Source: Nocardioides salarius (GTDB lineage Bacteria; Actinomycetota; Actinomycetes; Propionibacteriales; Nocardioidaceae). Taken from it: a stretch of 64,000 nucleotides of DNA. Under the pieces are notes generated by a model, which did no database searches, was not told the origin of the DNA, and saw only the letters and a program-made list of their open reading frames with translations. Below are positions 43,959 to 53,442 of the stretch, piece by piece (position 1 is the first letter of the stretch; each line of letters opens with the position of its first letter). The position numbers and the translations under genes were made by a program. The DNA lies in assembly GCF_016907435.1 (NCBI RefSeq), contig NZ_JAFBBZ010000001.1, positions 3,038,001-3,102,000 of the forward strand, written 5' to 3'.

Positions 43959-45425
43959 GTGGCCGACCCCGTGCTGCACGACCTGACCGTGATCGTCCTC
44001 GCCGCGGGCGGCGGGACACGGATGCGGTCGAAGACCGCCAAGGTCCTGCACCCCATCGGCGGGCGCAGCATGGTGGGCCACGTGCTGGTGGCCGTCCACG
44101 GCTGCGCGCCGCGACGGGTGGTCGCGGTGATCGGCCACCAGCGCGACCAGGTCGGTGCCCACATCGCCGAGCTCGCCCCCGAGGCGCTGCTCGCGGTGCA
44201 GGAGGAGCAGGCCGGCACCGGCCACGCCGTCCGCGTGGGGGTCGAGGCGGCCGACGCCCGCGAGGGCACCGTGCTGGTCGCCTACGGCGACACCCCGCTG
44301 CTGACCGCCGAGAGCCTGCGCGCGTTCGTGGCCGAGCACGAGGCGGCGCAGCGTGCGGTCAGCGTGCTCTCCGGCGTCGTCGACGACCCGTTCGGCTACG
44401 GCCGGGTGGTGCGCGACGAGGACGGTGAGGTCGTGGCGATCGTGGAGCAGAAGGACGCCTCGACCGACCAGCGCGAGATCCGCGAGATCAACTCCGGGAT
44501 CATGGCCTTCGACGCGGCGTTCCTGCACGAGGCGCTGCCGCGGCTGGGCAACGACAACGCCAACGGCGAGTACTACCTCACCGACCTGCTGGGCCTGGCG
44601 CGCGAGGCCGGGCTGACCGTCGGCGCCCACCCGATCGACGACGTTCGCCAGACCGAGGGCGCCAACGACCGGGCCCAGCTCGCCGAGCTGGGCCGCGAGC
44701 TCAACACCCGCATCGTCGAGCGCTGGATGCGCGAGGGCGTCACCGTGATGGACCCCGCCACGACCTGGATCGACGCCGACGTGGTGCTCGCCCCCGACGT
44801 GGTGCTGCTGCCGGGCACCCAGCTGCTCGGCGCGACCGTGGTCGGCGAGGACGCCGTCATCGGCCCCGACTCCACGCTCAAGGACTGCGAGATCGGCGCC
44901 GGGGCCCGCGTCGTGCGGGTGCACGGCGAGCTCGCCGTGGTGGGCGAGCAGGCCGACGTCGGCCCGTTCTCCTACCTGCGCCCGGGCACCCGGCTGGGCG
45001 AGCGCGGCAAGATCGGCGGCTTCGTCGAGACCAAGAACGCCGTCATCAGCGCAGGCGCCAAGGTGCCGCACCTGTCCTACGTCGGCGACGCCGAGATCGG
45101 CGAGGGCGCCAACATCGGGGCCGGCACGATCTTCGCCAACTACGACGGTGTGGCCAAGCACCGCACCACCGTCGGGCGGCACGCCCGCACCGGCTCCAAC
45201 AACACGTTCGTCGCGCCGGTGACCATCGGCGACGGCGCCAGCACCGGCGGCGGCACCGTCGTACGAGGCGACGTGCCGGCGGGTGCGCTGGCGCTGAGCG
45301 CGGGGCCGATGCGGGTGATCGAGCGGTGGGCCCAGCAGCGGCGCGCGGGCACCGCCCAGGCCGAGGCCGCGGCCCGCGCCGAGGGGTCGGGAGAGGGCTC
45401 CGGAGGGGCCCCGGGGTCTGCCTAG
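43959..45425 (+). CDS. glmU: Bifunctional GlmU, UDP-GlcNAc synthesis
   Basis: 488 residues. The N-terminal pyrophosphorylase has VLAAGGGTRMRSKTAKVLHPIGG; the C-terminal left-handed beta-helix acetyltransferase includes RPGTRLGERGKIGGFVETKNAVI, NYDGVAKHRTT and GSNNTFVAPVTIG. It makes UDP-N-acetylglucosamine for peptidoglycan. The C-terminal 40 residues are Ala/Gly-rich, as in actinobacterial forms. prs follows, a conserved neighbour. Confidence 0.96.
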   Translation: MADPVLHDLTVIVLAAGGGTRMRSKTAKVLHPIGGRSMVGHVLVAVHGCAPRRVVAVIGHQRDQVGAHIAELAPEALLAVQEEQAGTGHAVRVGVEAADAREGTVLVAYGDTPLLTAESLRAFVAEHEAAQRAVSVLSGVVDDPFGYGRVVRDEDGEVVAIVEQKDASTDQREIREINSGIMAFDAAFLHEALPRLGNDNANGEYYLTDLLGLAREAGLTVGAHPIDDVRQTEGANDRAQLAELGRELNTRIVERWMREGVTVMDPATTWIDADVVLAPDVVLLPGTQLLGATVVGEDAVIGPDSTLKDCEIGAGARVVRVHGELAVVGEQADVGPFSYLRPGTRLGERGKIGGFVETKNAVISAGAKVPHLSYVGDAEIGEGANIGAGTIFANYDGVAKHRTTVGRHARTGSNNTFVAPVTIGDGASTGGGTVVRGDVPAGALALSAGPMRVIERWAQQRRAGTAQAEAAARAEGSGEGSGGAPGSA

Positions 45426-45548
45426 GCAAAGACTGCGCGTCACGTCGGTCACACGGGGCGGCGCAGCCCGGTCTCGGGTTTCGCGGCCGACCGTCCGCGG
45501 GGCAGACTGTCGGGCGCACCCCACCCGTCGGCGACCCAGGAGCTGCTC

Positions 45549-46529
45549 GTGACCGGATACAAGAAGACCACCGAGAAGAACCTCATGGTCTTCAGCGGTC
45601 GGGCACACCCGGCGCTCGCCGAGGAGGTCGCGGGCATCCTCGAGACCGAGCTGGTCCCGACCTCGGCCTACGAGTTCGCCAACTCCGAGATCTACGTGCG
45701 CTACGAGGAGTCGGTGCGCGGCTGCGACGCGTTCGTGATCCAGAGCCACACCGCTCCGATCAACGAGTGGATCATGGAGCACCTGATCATGGTCGACGCG
45801 CTCAAGCGCGCCAGCGCCAAGCGCATCACCGTGGTGATGCCCTTCTACGGCTACGCCCGCCAGGACAAGAAGCACCGCGGCCGCGAGCCGATCTCGGCGC
45901 GCCTGATGGCCGACCTCTTCAAGACCGCCGGCGCCGACCGGCTCATCGCCGTCGACCTGCACGCCGACCAGATCCAGGGCTACTTCGACGGCCCCGTCGA
46001 CCACCTGATGGCGCTGCCGATCCTCACCGACTACGTCAACGAGAAGTACGGCGACCAGCCGCTCGCCGTCGTCTCGCCCGACGCGGGCCGGATCAAGGTC
46101 GCGGAGCGCTGGTCGGCCAAGCTCGGTGGCGTACCGCTGGCCTTCATCCACAAGACCCGCCGCACCGACCGGCCCAACGAGACCGTCGCCAACCGCGTCG
46201 TGGGCGAGGTCGCGGGCAAGATCTGCGTCCTCACCGACGACATGATCGACACCGGCGGCACCATCGTGAAGGCCGCCGAGGCCCTGATGGCCGACGGCGC
46301 CGCGGGTGTGGTCATCGCCGCGACCCACGCGATCCTCTCCGACCCCGCCGTCGACCGGCTCAAGAACAGCCCGGCGGTCGAGGTCATCGTCACCGACACC
46401 CTCCCGATCTCCGAGGACCGCCGTTTCGACAAGCTGACCATCCTCTCGATCGCCCCGCTGGTGGCCCGCGCCATCCGCGAGGTCTTCGAGGACGGCTCGG
46501 TCACCTCGATGTTCGACGGCCACGCCTGA
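45549..46529 (+). CDS. prs: Ribose-phosphate pyrophosphokinase
   Basis: 326 residues, class I PRPP synthase. FANSEIYVRYEESVRG, VVMPFYGYARQDKKHRGREPISA, the metal site DLHADQIQGYF, the ribose-5-phosphate-binding SPDAGRIKVAERW and the PRPP loop LTDDMIDTGGTI are intact. It makes PRPP for nucleotide, His and Trp synthesis. GTG 45549 has CAGGAG 6 nt upstream. It follows glmU by 123 bp; rplY and pth, usually adjacent in actinobacteria, are 10 kb away. Confidence 0.97.
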   Translation: MTGYKKTTEKNLMVFSGRAHPALAEEVAGILETELVPTSAYEFANSEIYVRYEESVRGCDAFVIQSHTAPINEWIMEHLIMVDALKRASAKRITVVMPFYGYARQDKKHRGREPISARLMADLFKTAGADRLIAVDLHADQIQGYFDGPVDHLMALPILTDYVNEKYGDQPLAVVSPDAGRIKVAERWSAKLGGVPLAFIHKTRRTDRPNETVANRVVGEVAGKICVLTDDMIDTGGTIVKAAEALMADGAAGVVIAATHAILSDPAVDRLKNSPAVEVIVTDTLPISEDRRFDKLTILSIAPLVARAIREVFEDGSVTSMFDGHA

Positions 46530-46559
46530 TCGCTGCCGAGCCTGCGGCAGCGATCGTCG

Positions 46560-46630
46560 GTGGTCGAGCAGCGACCGCGGCCGAGGGACGAGGCCGCGAC
46601 GGAGCGTGTCGAGACCCGGTGACGTGCCCA
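46560..46630. repeat. Single arm related to the 35.5-kb cassettes
   Basis: Starts GTGGTCGAGCAG and ends CGAGACCCGGTGACGTG like a cassette left arm, with a different GC-rich centre (an inverted GCGGCC/GGCCGC pair). Confidence 0.6.
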
Positions 46631-46648
46631 CGACCGTGACCCGCGACT

Positions 46649-46716
46649 GAGCTGCAGGTTCGGGCCGGGTCAGCGCGAAGTTCAGGCCGGGTCAGCGTGA
46701 GATCTGGGCCGGGTCA
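46649..46716 (-). repeat. Three 22-bp repeats starting at the pepN stop codon
   Basis: On the minus strand, units starting TGACCCGGCC begin at 46716, 46694 and 46672. The first TGA is the pepN stop. Same family as 23387-23574. Confidence 0.85.
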
Positions 46717-49134
46717 GCCGAGGTCGTCGAGCTGGTCGTTCCACAGCCGGGACAGCACGGTGGGCACCGAGCCCGAGGCCAGGGTGTCGGCGAGGCGCTG
46801 GCGCTGCGCGGGGCTGAGCTGCACCGCCGGGAAGGCGTTGCGGCCCACGACCAGCGAGAAGCCCTGGCCGCGGCGCTCGCAGATGGCGGGGGAGTCGGCC
46901 AGGTAGGCGTCGACGTACGCCGTGCACAGCCCGACGCGCTCGGGGTCCCACAGGCCCTGGGCGGCGGCCTCGAAGACCCGGTTCGAGACGTCGGGGGCGC
47001 TCATCGTGGCCCAGGCCGCGGCCTTGGCCTCGGCGCTCGGGCGGGCAGCGAGCGCGCGGGCGGCGCCCAGCTCGCCGGCGAAGGTCTGGTCGCGCTGCCG
47101 CTCGGCCTCGATGCCGGCCTCGTCGAGCGCACCCAGCCCGGCGAGACGCGCCACCGTCGACCAGCGCAGTCCGGGGTCGAGGTCGACCCCGGCGTCGGTG
47201 CGCCCGGCCGCGAGCCAGCCGAGCAGTGCGGAGGCGTCGCGGCTGGTCGCTGCCAGGCCACGGGTCAGCGCGATCACCACCTGGTCGTCGGCGGTGGCCG
47301 CCAGCGCCGAGCGGCAGGCCGCGGCCACCCGGTCGACCACCGCGGGCGCCTCGGCGGCCGGGGTGGAGCGGGTCAGCACCGGACCCAGCGCCCGGTCGAG
47401 CACCGCCGAGACCAGCGCCGGCCGCGGCTCGCCCGGCAGGTGCCGCTCGACCAGGTCGAGGAAGCCGGACACCGGGAGCGCCCCGGTGCGGACCTCGTCG
47501 AAGGCGTGCGCCCACAGCACCGTGCGGGTCAGCTCGTCCTCGACCGTCCCGAGGCACCGGGCGACCACATCGGCCGAGGTGGCGTCGAGCCGCAGCCGGG
47601 CGAAGGTCTCGCCCTGGCTGTTGGGCACCACCGCCAGCCCGGCCCACCCGGTCAGCGCCACCTCCTCGTCGGCGAGGTCGACCACCCGGGTCGCCACGAG
47701 CGCGCCGTCGGCGTCGAGGGCGCTGACCGAGAAGCGGTGCGGACGCACGCCCTCGCGCACCAGCACCGGCACCTGGTCGTCGCCTCGGCGCACCGCGATC
47801 GTGTCGAAGCCGGTGCGGCGCAACCAGACCTCCGCCCACCCGCGCACGTCGCGCGGCGAGGCGGCGTCGAGGGCCGCCACGAGGTCGTCGAGGGTGGCGT
47901 TGCCGAAGCGGTGCCGGGTCAGGTGCGCGTTGACACCGGTGAGGAAGTCGTCGTCACCCAGCCAGGTCACCAGCTGGCGCAGGCACGAGTTGCCCTTCGC
48001 GTAGGAGATCGAGTCGAAGTTGGTGAAGGCGCTGTCGACGTCGGGCACGTCCTCCGGCGCGGGCGCGACCGGGTGGGTCGAGCGTCGCTCGTCGGCGACG
48101 TACGCCGCGGGCTTGCGGGTCGCCTCGTGCACCACGAGCGTGCCGCCGAAGCCCGCCCCCTCGGCCGCGACCCGGTAGCCCATGTAGTCGGCGAAGCTCT
48201 CGTTGAGCCAGGTGTCCTCCCACCAGCGCATCGTCACCAGGTTGCCGAACCACATGTGCGCCATCTCGTGGGCGATGACGGTGGCGCGGCGCGAGCGCTG
48301 GTCGTCGGTGACCCGCCCGCGCGGCAGCAGCTCGTCGCGGTAGGTCACGCAGCCGGGGGTCTCCATCGCGCCCCAGTTGTGGCCGGGCCCGAAGAGCTGG
48401 TCGTAGGAGTCGAAGGGGTAGGGCTCGTCGAAGAGCGTCGCGTAGTGGTCGAAGCAGGCGTCGGTGGTGCGTCGCAGCTCGTCGGCGTCGCGGTCGAGCT
48501 CGGCGGCCAGCGACGCGCGCGCGTGCCAGCCGAACGGCAGCCCGGCGTGCTCCCAGGTCACCGAGTGCCACGGCCCGGCGCACACCACGAACAGCGAGGG
48601 GCACAGCCGCGGCGTCGTGGCGAAGACCCAGCGCCCGTCCTCGTTCGAGGTCACCCGTCCGTTGCCGATCACCTGCCAGCGCGGGTCGGCCGAGACCGCG
48701 ACGGCCATCGTGGCCTTGATGTCGGGCTGGTCGAAGCAGGCGAGGACCCGCTGCGCGATGTCGAGGGAGAGGTAGGCCGACACGTAGGTCTCGCCGTCGA
48801 CGGGGTCGGTCATCCGGTGCATGCCGTCGCCGTCGCTGACGTAGGGCAGCCGCGCCTCGACCCGCACCGACACGGGCGTCCCGACCGGCAGGCCCTCGAG
48901 CGTGATCCGCCGCCCGTCGTACGCCGCCTCCACGGCCCGGCCGTCGACGCTGACGACGAGGTCGCGGGCGTCGGTGAGCTCGACGAACGTGCTCGGCGCG
49001 GCGGTGGTGAAGGTCAGGGTCGTCGTGGAGCCGAAGGTCTCGCCGGCGTGGTCGCGCAGGTCGAGGTCGATGTCGTAGGAGACGTCGGTGACCTGCGCGG
49101 AGCGGGTGCGGGCCTCGGTGAGGGGGAGCGACAT
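46714..49134 (-). CDS. pepN: Aminopeptidase N (M1 family)
   Basis: 806 residues. Zinc motif HEMAH (289-293) with the third ligand E312 in NESFADY; the substrate-binding motif usually read as GAMEN is GAMET here (255-259). The ERAP1-like C-terminal domain is complete. It removes N-terminal residues from peptides in the cytoplasm. ATG 49134 has TAGGGT 6 nt upstream. It points toward prs, and its stop codon starts a repeat array. Confidence 0.94.
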   Translation of the reverse strand: MSLPLTEARTRSAQVTDVSYDIDLDLRDHAGETFGSTTTLTFTTAAPSTFVELTDARDLVVSVDGRAVEAAYDGRRITLEGLPVGTPVSVRVEARLPYVSDGDGMHRMTDPVDGETYVSAYLSLDIAQRVLACFDQPDIKATMAVAVSADPRWQVIGNGRVTSNEDGRWVFATTPRLCPSLFVVCAGPWHSVTWEHAGLPFGWHARASLAAELDRDADELRRTTDACFDHYATLFDEPYPFDSYDQLFGPGHNWGAMETPGCVTYRDELLPRGRVTDDQRSRRATVIAHEMAHMWFGNLVTMRWWEDTWLNESFADYMGYRVAAEGAGFGGTLVVHEATRKPAAYVADERRSTHPVAPAPEDVPDVDSAFTNFDSISYAKGNSCLRQLVTWLGDDDFLTGVNAHLTRHRFGNATLDDLVAALDAASPRDVRGWAEVWLRRTGFDTIAVRRGDDQVPVLVREGVRPHRFSVSALDADGALVATRVVDLADEEVALTGWAGLAVVPNSQGETFARLRLDATSADVVARCLGTVEDELTRTVLWAHAFDEVRTGALPVSGFLDLVERHLPGEPRPALVSAVLDRALGPVLTRSTPAAEAPAVVDRVAAACRSALAATADDQVVIALTRGLAATSRDASALLGWLAAGRTDAGVDLDPGLRWSTVARLAGLGALDEAGIEAERQRDQTFAGELGAARALAARPSAEAKAAAWATMSAPDVSNRVFEAAAQGLWDPERVGLCTAYVDAYLADSPAICERRGQGFSLVVGRNAFPAVQLSPAQRQRLADTLASGSVPTVLSRLWNDQLDDLG

Positions 49135-49140
49135 GCGCCC

Positions 49141-49146
49141 ACCCTA
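49141..49146 (-). promoter_or_regulatory. -10 box TAGGGT of pepN
   Basis: 6 nt before ATG 49134. Confidence 0.5.
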
Positions 49147-49229
49147 GGGAGGGTGACGCGGGCAGCACCCCGGGCCCGGGACACGCAGATCGTGGGAAGA
49201 CCCGACGGCGCCCGTCGCGGTGACCCATG

Positions 49230-49241
49230 ATGTCTAGACAT
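49230..49241. promoter_or_regulatory. Palindrome ATGTCTAGACAT, HutC/GntR-type operator
   Basis: 12-bp perfect palindrome; the GTCTAGAC core fits the HutC-subfamily GntR consensus GTMTAKAC. It lies about 90 bp before the four-gene operon and 95 bp before pepN. No GntR gene is in the window. Confidence 0.45.
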
Positions 49242-49327
49242 TGGTTTGCCGGACGGCCCTGGCGAGCAGGAACCCGATCGGCTCCCTGCGTCGGTGAGGG
49301 GCCGGCCTGAGTCTCGAGGAGCCCCCC

Positions 49328-52120
49328 ATGTCCGTCGCGCGCCACGCCGCGATCCGTCCCTCCCGCGCCGGCCGCACCGTGCGGGCCTCCCTCGCGGTCG
49401 CCCTGGTGGGGGCGCTGCTCTCGGCCGGCGGCGCGCCCGCGCAGGCCGTGGGCGAGCAGGTGCTGCAGCAGGTCGACGTGCGGCTGGGCACCGACGGGGC
49501 CCTGACCGCCGTCGAGTCGACGTCGGTGCGCCGCGGCGAGGAGGGTGGTGAGGCGCTGCAGACCGCCCTCGACACCCAGGAGGCGGCCGACGAGCTGCCG
49601 GTGCGCATCCAGACCGCCTACCGGCTCGGCGACGAGGCCGGCACCGACCTCGGCGAGATCGCCGGCCGCAGCGGCCGAGTGGTCCTCGACCTGACCGTGC
49701 AGAACACCACCGTGCGCCCCGAGGAGGTCACCTACGACGCCGGCGGCGTGCAGCGCTCGCAGTTCGCCCTGGTCGGGGTGCCGCTCACCGTCGTCGCCTC
49801 GGCCGTGCTGGGGGAGGGCAGCCTGGCCGAGGTGGTCACCGGCGAGGAGGGCGACGACGACGTCACCAACGGCGTGCTGAGCCGTGGCGGTGGCGGCGAG
49901 CCGCGGGTGCAGTGGGCCACGATGCTGGCGCCCCCGCGGCTGGCGCCGAGCGCGACCTTCCGCCTCGTGCTCGACACCGACGACTTCGAGGTGCCGTCCT
50001 TCGACATCGGCGTGCAGCCCGGCCTGGTGACCGACACCTCGCTGACGGGTCTGCTCGACGAGGCGTTCAGCGACGACCGGGGCGGGGCCATCGACACCGA
50101 GGCGCGCACGATCGAGGTCATCGGCGACGTCACGAGCGTGCTGACCCAGGCCGGCGCCGTGCTCACCGACATCGAGACCCGGCTCTCCGACTCGGCCGAG
50201 CGGCTGGGTGCGCAGACCATCGCCGACCTCCAGAGCTCCTCGGTCGGTGTCAGCGAGCAGCTCGGCAGCCTGTCGGCCGACCTGGCCCGGCTCGACGGGT
50301 CGCTGGGCGAGCAGCTGGGCGGTGTGCAGGACGACGCCGTCCAGGCGCTCTCCTCCAGCCTCACCGAGGTCAAGGACGTGCTCGGCGACCCCGCCAGGAT
50401 CAAGCCCCCCACGCCGCAGGACGGCGCCGAGGGGTGCCGGGTCGAGCTCGGCCGCGACCTGTCCGCACCGACCGTCTACGGCCAGCTCGCCGCCGTCAGC
50501 AGCCGGCTGAGCACCCTGTCGAACGCCAGCGGCGCCTGCCGCGCCTCGATCGCCGACGACCTGGCGCGCCAGATCGGCTCGGCCGACGAGCTCGCCGACT
50601 GCGGGCCCGAGGCCACCTCCGCCGTCTGCGTGCTGGCCGCGGCGCGCGAGCGCCTGGCCGAGCAGGCCGACGTGCTCTCGCTCTTCGGGACCGACCTGGC
50701 CGGTCGCCTCGACGCCGGCGCGGTCGACGACCTGGGCGAGTCGATGGCCACGGTCGTCGACGAGCTGGCCTCGGTGGAGGCCGCCGCCGACGAGATCCTC
50801 GGCGGCTCGGGCCAGCCGGTGCGGCCCCTGGCGCTGCTGCTGGGCTCGCTGGTCGACTCGCTGGAGTCGCTCAAGACCCTGCTGCAGCCCGGCGCGGCCA
50901 CCGGCCTGCAGGCCGCCTTCGCCGACATCCACGCCCTGGCCGGCGCCCAGGCCGAGGCCGTCGGCACCCCCGACGTCGACGGCAGCATCGCCCAGCGCGC
51001 CCAGGCACTGACCTCGGCCGTGTGCGCCATCCCCGGGCTCGCCGACGTCACCGACACCTCACGCATCCCCGCCGACGTCCTCGAGCAGCTGCAGCAGGGA
51101 CTCGTCACCCGCATCGACGCCGCCCGCGCTGCCGCCGGCTGCGCCGGGGGAACGACGCTCGCCCAGCGCCTGCAGTCGGTGCGGGCGGCGTGGGTCTCGG
51201 TGCAGCAGACCTCGGCCGTCGACGGCGACGGCTCGGTGGCGCGGGCGCTCGCGAGCCTGCGCACCTCGGTCGACGGCGCGCTGGTCGAGCTGGGGGAGGC
51301 GATCGACGACACCGTCGACGTCGCCGACCTGCGCGGCCTGGTGGCCCGGGTGGCCGCGCTGGGCGCGCAGGCGCAGGTGCCCTCCTGCGACGACCTCACC
51401 GGCCGCGAGCCCGCGGGCTCGGTCGACGCCCTGCGCTTCGCCTACCAGCGCGTGGCCTGCAACCAGGCCGGGCTCGAGAAGGAGGTCGACAAGGCCTTCG
51501 CCGAGGCCCGCAAGGCGCTCGACGGCACCGGCGGGGAGATCGGTCGCAGCATCGAGGCCACCGACGGGGCCCGGGGCAAGGCCGACGAGCGCGTCGCCGA
51601 GCTCTTCGGCTCCCTGAGCCAGGGGGCCGACCGTGCCGCCGAGCGCATCGTCGCCCAGGGCGGACGCCGCATCCAGGGCCAGCGCGCCGGCCTCGACCGG
51701 CAGGTCCGCCAGGCGGAGTCGCGCCTGGGCGGTGCCGTCGGCGACGCGCTGCGCACCATCGGGACCAACATCACCGCCGCCACCGGCGACCTCGGCGAGT
51801 CCGAGGCGCGGCTGCAGGCCGACCTCCAGCGGGTCCTGGTCGACCTCGGCACCCGGGAGAGCGGCGGCACCGGCATCCTCGGCTCGCTGGCGACCGGGGC
51901 CGGGCAGACCGGGCTGGCCAACGACTCGGTGCAGCTGGCCAACGCCCGCGCGTCGGCGTTCGGCGCGGTGCGCGGCAGGACCCTCGACGAGGTGTTCCTG
52001 CAGCAGGCGCAGACGATCCGCTCGCTCGAGCGCGAGCAGGAGTTCCGGGCCTTCGACGACGGCGTGGGCGCCGACGACTCGCTGCTCACCGTGTTCTCCT
52101 TCCACCTCGGCCAGGACTGA
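49328..52120 (+). CDS. Large secreted helical protein, first gene of the envelope operon
   Basis: 930 residues. An N-terminal signal (TVRASLAVALVGALLSAGGAPAQA) is followed by a beta-rich region to about residue 260. A long region then contains many predicted helices and coiled coils (ETRLSDSAERLGAQTIADLQSSSVGVSEQLGSLSADL; GADRAAERIVAQGGRR). Ten or so Cys occur in the outer part, in pairs. There is no C-terminal membrane helix or sortase signal. The organisation faintly recalls YhgE/Pip/EsaA-type extracellular coiled coils, but membrane helices are lacking, so this is not claimed. GAGGAGCC precedes ATG 49328. Confidence 0.85.
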   Translation: MSVARHAAIRPSRAGRTVRASLAVALVGALLSAGGAPAQAVGEQVLQQVDVRLGTDGALTAVESTSVRRGEEGGEALQTALDTQEAADELPVRIQTAYRLGDEAGTDLGEIAGRSGRVVLDLTVQNTTVRPEEVTYDAGGVQRSQFALVGVPLTVVASAVLGEGSLAEVVTGEEGDDDVTNGVLSRGGGGEPRVQWATMLAPPRLAPSATFRLVLDTDDFEVPSFDIGVQPGLVTDTSLTGLLDEAFSDDRGGAIDTEARTIEVIGDVTSVLTQAGAVLTDIETRLSDSAERLGAQTIADLQSSSVGVSEQLGSLSADLARLDGSLGEQLGGVQDDAVQALSSSLTEVKDVLGDPARIKPPTPQDGAEGCRVELGRDLSAPTVYGQLAAVSSRLSTLSNASGACRASIADDLARQIGSADELADCGPEATSAVCVLAAARERLAEQADVLSLFGTDLAGRLDAGAVDDLGESMATVVDELASVEAAADEILGGSGQPVRPLALLLGSLVDSLESLKTLLQPGAATGLQAAFADIHALAGAQAEAVGTPDVDGSIAQRAQALTSAVCAIPGLADVTDTSRIPADVLEQLQQGLVTRIDAARAAAGCAGGTTLAQRLQSVRAAWVSVQQTSAVDGDGSVARALASLRTSVDGALVELGEAIDDTVDVADLRGLVARVAALGAQAQVPSCDDLTGREPAGSVDALRFAYQRVACNQAGLEKEVDKAFAEARKALDGTGGEIGRSIEATDGARGKADERVAELFGSLSQGADRAAERIVAQGGRRIQGQRAGLDRQVRQAESRLGGAVGDALRTIGTNITAATGDLGESEARLQADLQRVLVDLGTRESGGTGILGSLATGAGQTGLANDSVQLANARASAFGAVRGRTLDEVFLQQAQTIRSLEREQEFRAFDDGVGADDSLLTVFSFHLGQD

Positions 52121-52123
52121 GCG

Positions 52124-53437
52124 GTGCGGCGACTGGTCCACGCCCCTGCCCCGGCGGCGGTGCTGACCGCGTTGCTGGCGGCGGTGCTGGGGCTCTCGGC
52201 CAGCGGCTGCTCGGGCGGCGACGCCCCCGGGCCCGGCTCACCCGCGGCGAGCGGGCCGGCCGCGGGAGCGCCGGCGGCCGTCGCGGTGACGACGGTCTCC
52301 GAGGTCAGCGCCGACGAGCCGCTGCGCGTCGGCGTGGTGGTGACCCTGCGCTCCGAGCCCGGCCAGGGCCAGGACCTGGTGGGCGCGGCCGAGGGCGCGA
52401 CGGTCGCGGCGTACCGGCTGGGGCTGGGCGGGGGCCGGGTCGAGCTCGAGGTCGTCGACGACCAGGGCACCGCAGAGGGGGCCGGGGCGGCGGTCGAGCA
52501 GCTGCTCGACGCCGAGGTCGCCGGCATCGTCGCGGCCACGCGGGGCGACCACCTCGACGCCGCGGTCGAGGCCGCGACCGCTGCCGGCACCGCGGTGCTG
52601 CTGCCCTACGACCGCGACGGCGAGCTGCCCGCGGGCGCCTTCGCCACCGGCCCGGCCGCCGCCGACGTCGACCGGGTGCTGCTCGAGGCGATGGCCGGCG
52701 ACGGGTTGAGCAGGCCGTTCGTGCTCACCGCCGACGACGTCGAGGTCGACGTCGGCTCGGCCGACGCCGCCACCATCGGGGCCGACGTCGACGACGTCGC
52801 CGCCCGGGTCGCCGCGGCCCACGACGCAGGACGCGTCGACAGCGTCGTGGTGGCCGCCGCGGCCAGCACCCAGGCCAGGATGGTGGCCGCGCTGCAGGGC
52901 GTCGCGCCCGCCGTGCCCGTGGTGCTCTCGCCCGAGGCCCTCAGCCCCGCCTTCGCGGCGGGGCTCGACGAGGCCGCGGGCACCACCGCGGGGGCCTACC
53001 TGAGTGCCGGCACCGACGCCGGCGACGCCACCTCGCTCGCCCAGGGCGCCCGGGCCGAGGCGGTCTCGGCCTTCTTCGCGGCGCTGCGCCTGGCCGCCGG
53101 CGACGACGCCAGCACCGACCTGTTCGGCGACGCGGCGTTCGCCGAGGTCGCCGCCGACGCCGACACCGCCAGCCACGACGCCGTCCTCTCGATCGCCGCG
53201 GCGGCCCGCGCGGCCGGCTCGGTCGAGACGGCCGACGTGCTCTCGGCCCTCAGCGGCCTGCAGGCCGGCCCGGCCGAGGGCCTGGCCGGTCCCGGCCTCG
53301 ACTTCGGGGGCGAGCGTGCCCTGCCCGCGGCCGACGTCGTCGCGCTGCGGGCCACCGGCCAGGACCCCGGTGCCCGTCCGGTCGCCGCCGGCGCCGGGCC
53401 CCGGCTGTACTGGTTCGCCGACGACACGACAGGCTGA
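52124..53437 (+). CDS. Periplasmic-binding-fold (type I) lipoprotein
   Basis: 437 residues, GTG start 3 nt after the previous stop. The lipoprotein signal ends GLSASGC (Cys near 29). The mature protein follows a type-I periplasmic-binding fold: LRVGVVVTLRSEPGQGQDLVGAAEGATVAAYRL, VELEVVDDQGTAEGAGAAVEQLLDAEVAGIVAA, AAGTAVLLPYDRDG, VVLSPEALSPAF. This is the fold of branched-chain amino acid and amide receptors. No transporter genes accompany it, so ligand sensing for the adjacent kinase is the simplest role. Confidence 0.85.
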   Translation: MRRLVHAPAPAAVLTALLAAVLGLSASGCSGGDAPGPGSPAASGPAAGAPAAVAVTTVSEVSADEPLRVGVVVTLRSEPGQGQDLVGAAEGATVAAYRLGLGGGRVELEVVDDQGTAEGAGAAVEQLLDAEVAGIVAATRGDHLDAAVEAATAAGTAVLLPYDRDGELPAGAFATGPAAADVDRVLLEAMAGDGLSRPFVLTADDVEVDVGSADAATIGADVDDVAARVAAAHDAGRVDSVVVAAAASTQARMVAALQGVAPAVPVVLSPEALSPAFAAGLDEAAGTTAGAYLSAGTDAGDATSLAQGARAEAVSAFFAALRLAAGDDASTDLFGDAAFAEVAADADTASHDAVLSIAAAARAAGSVETADVLSALSGLQAGPAEGLAGPGLDFGGERALPAADVVALRATGQDPGARPVAAGAGPRLYWFADDTTG

Positions 53438-53442
53438 GGCCC

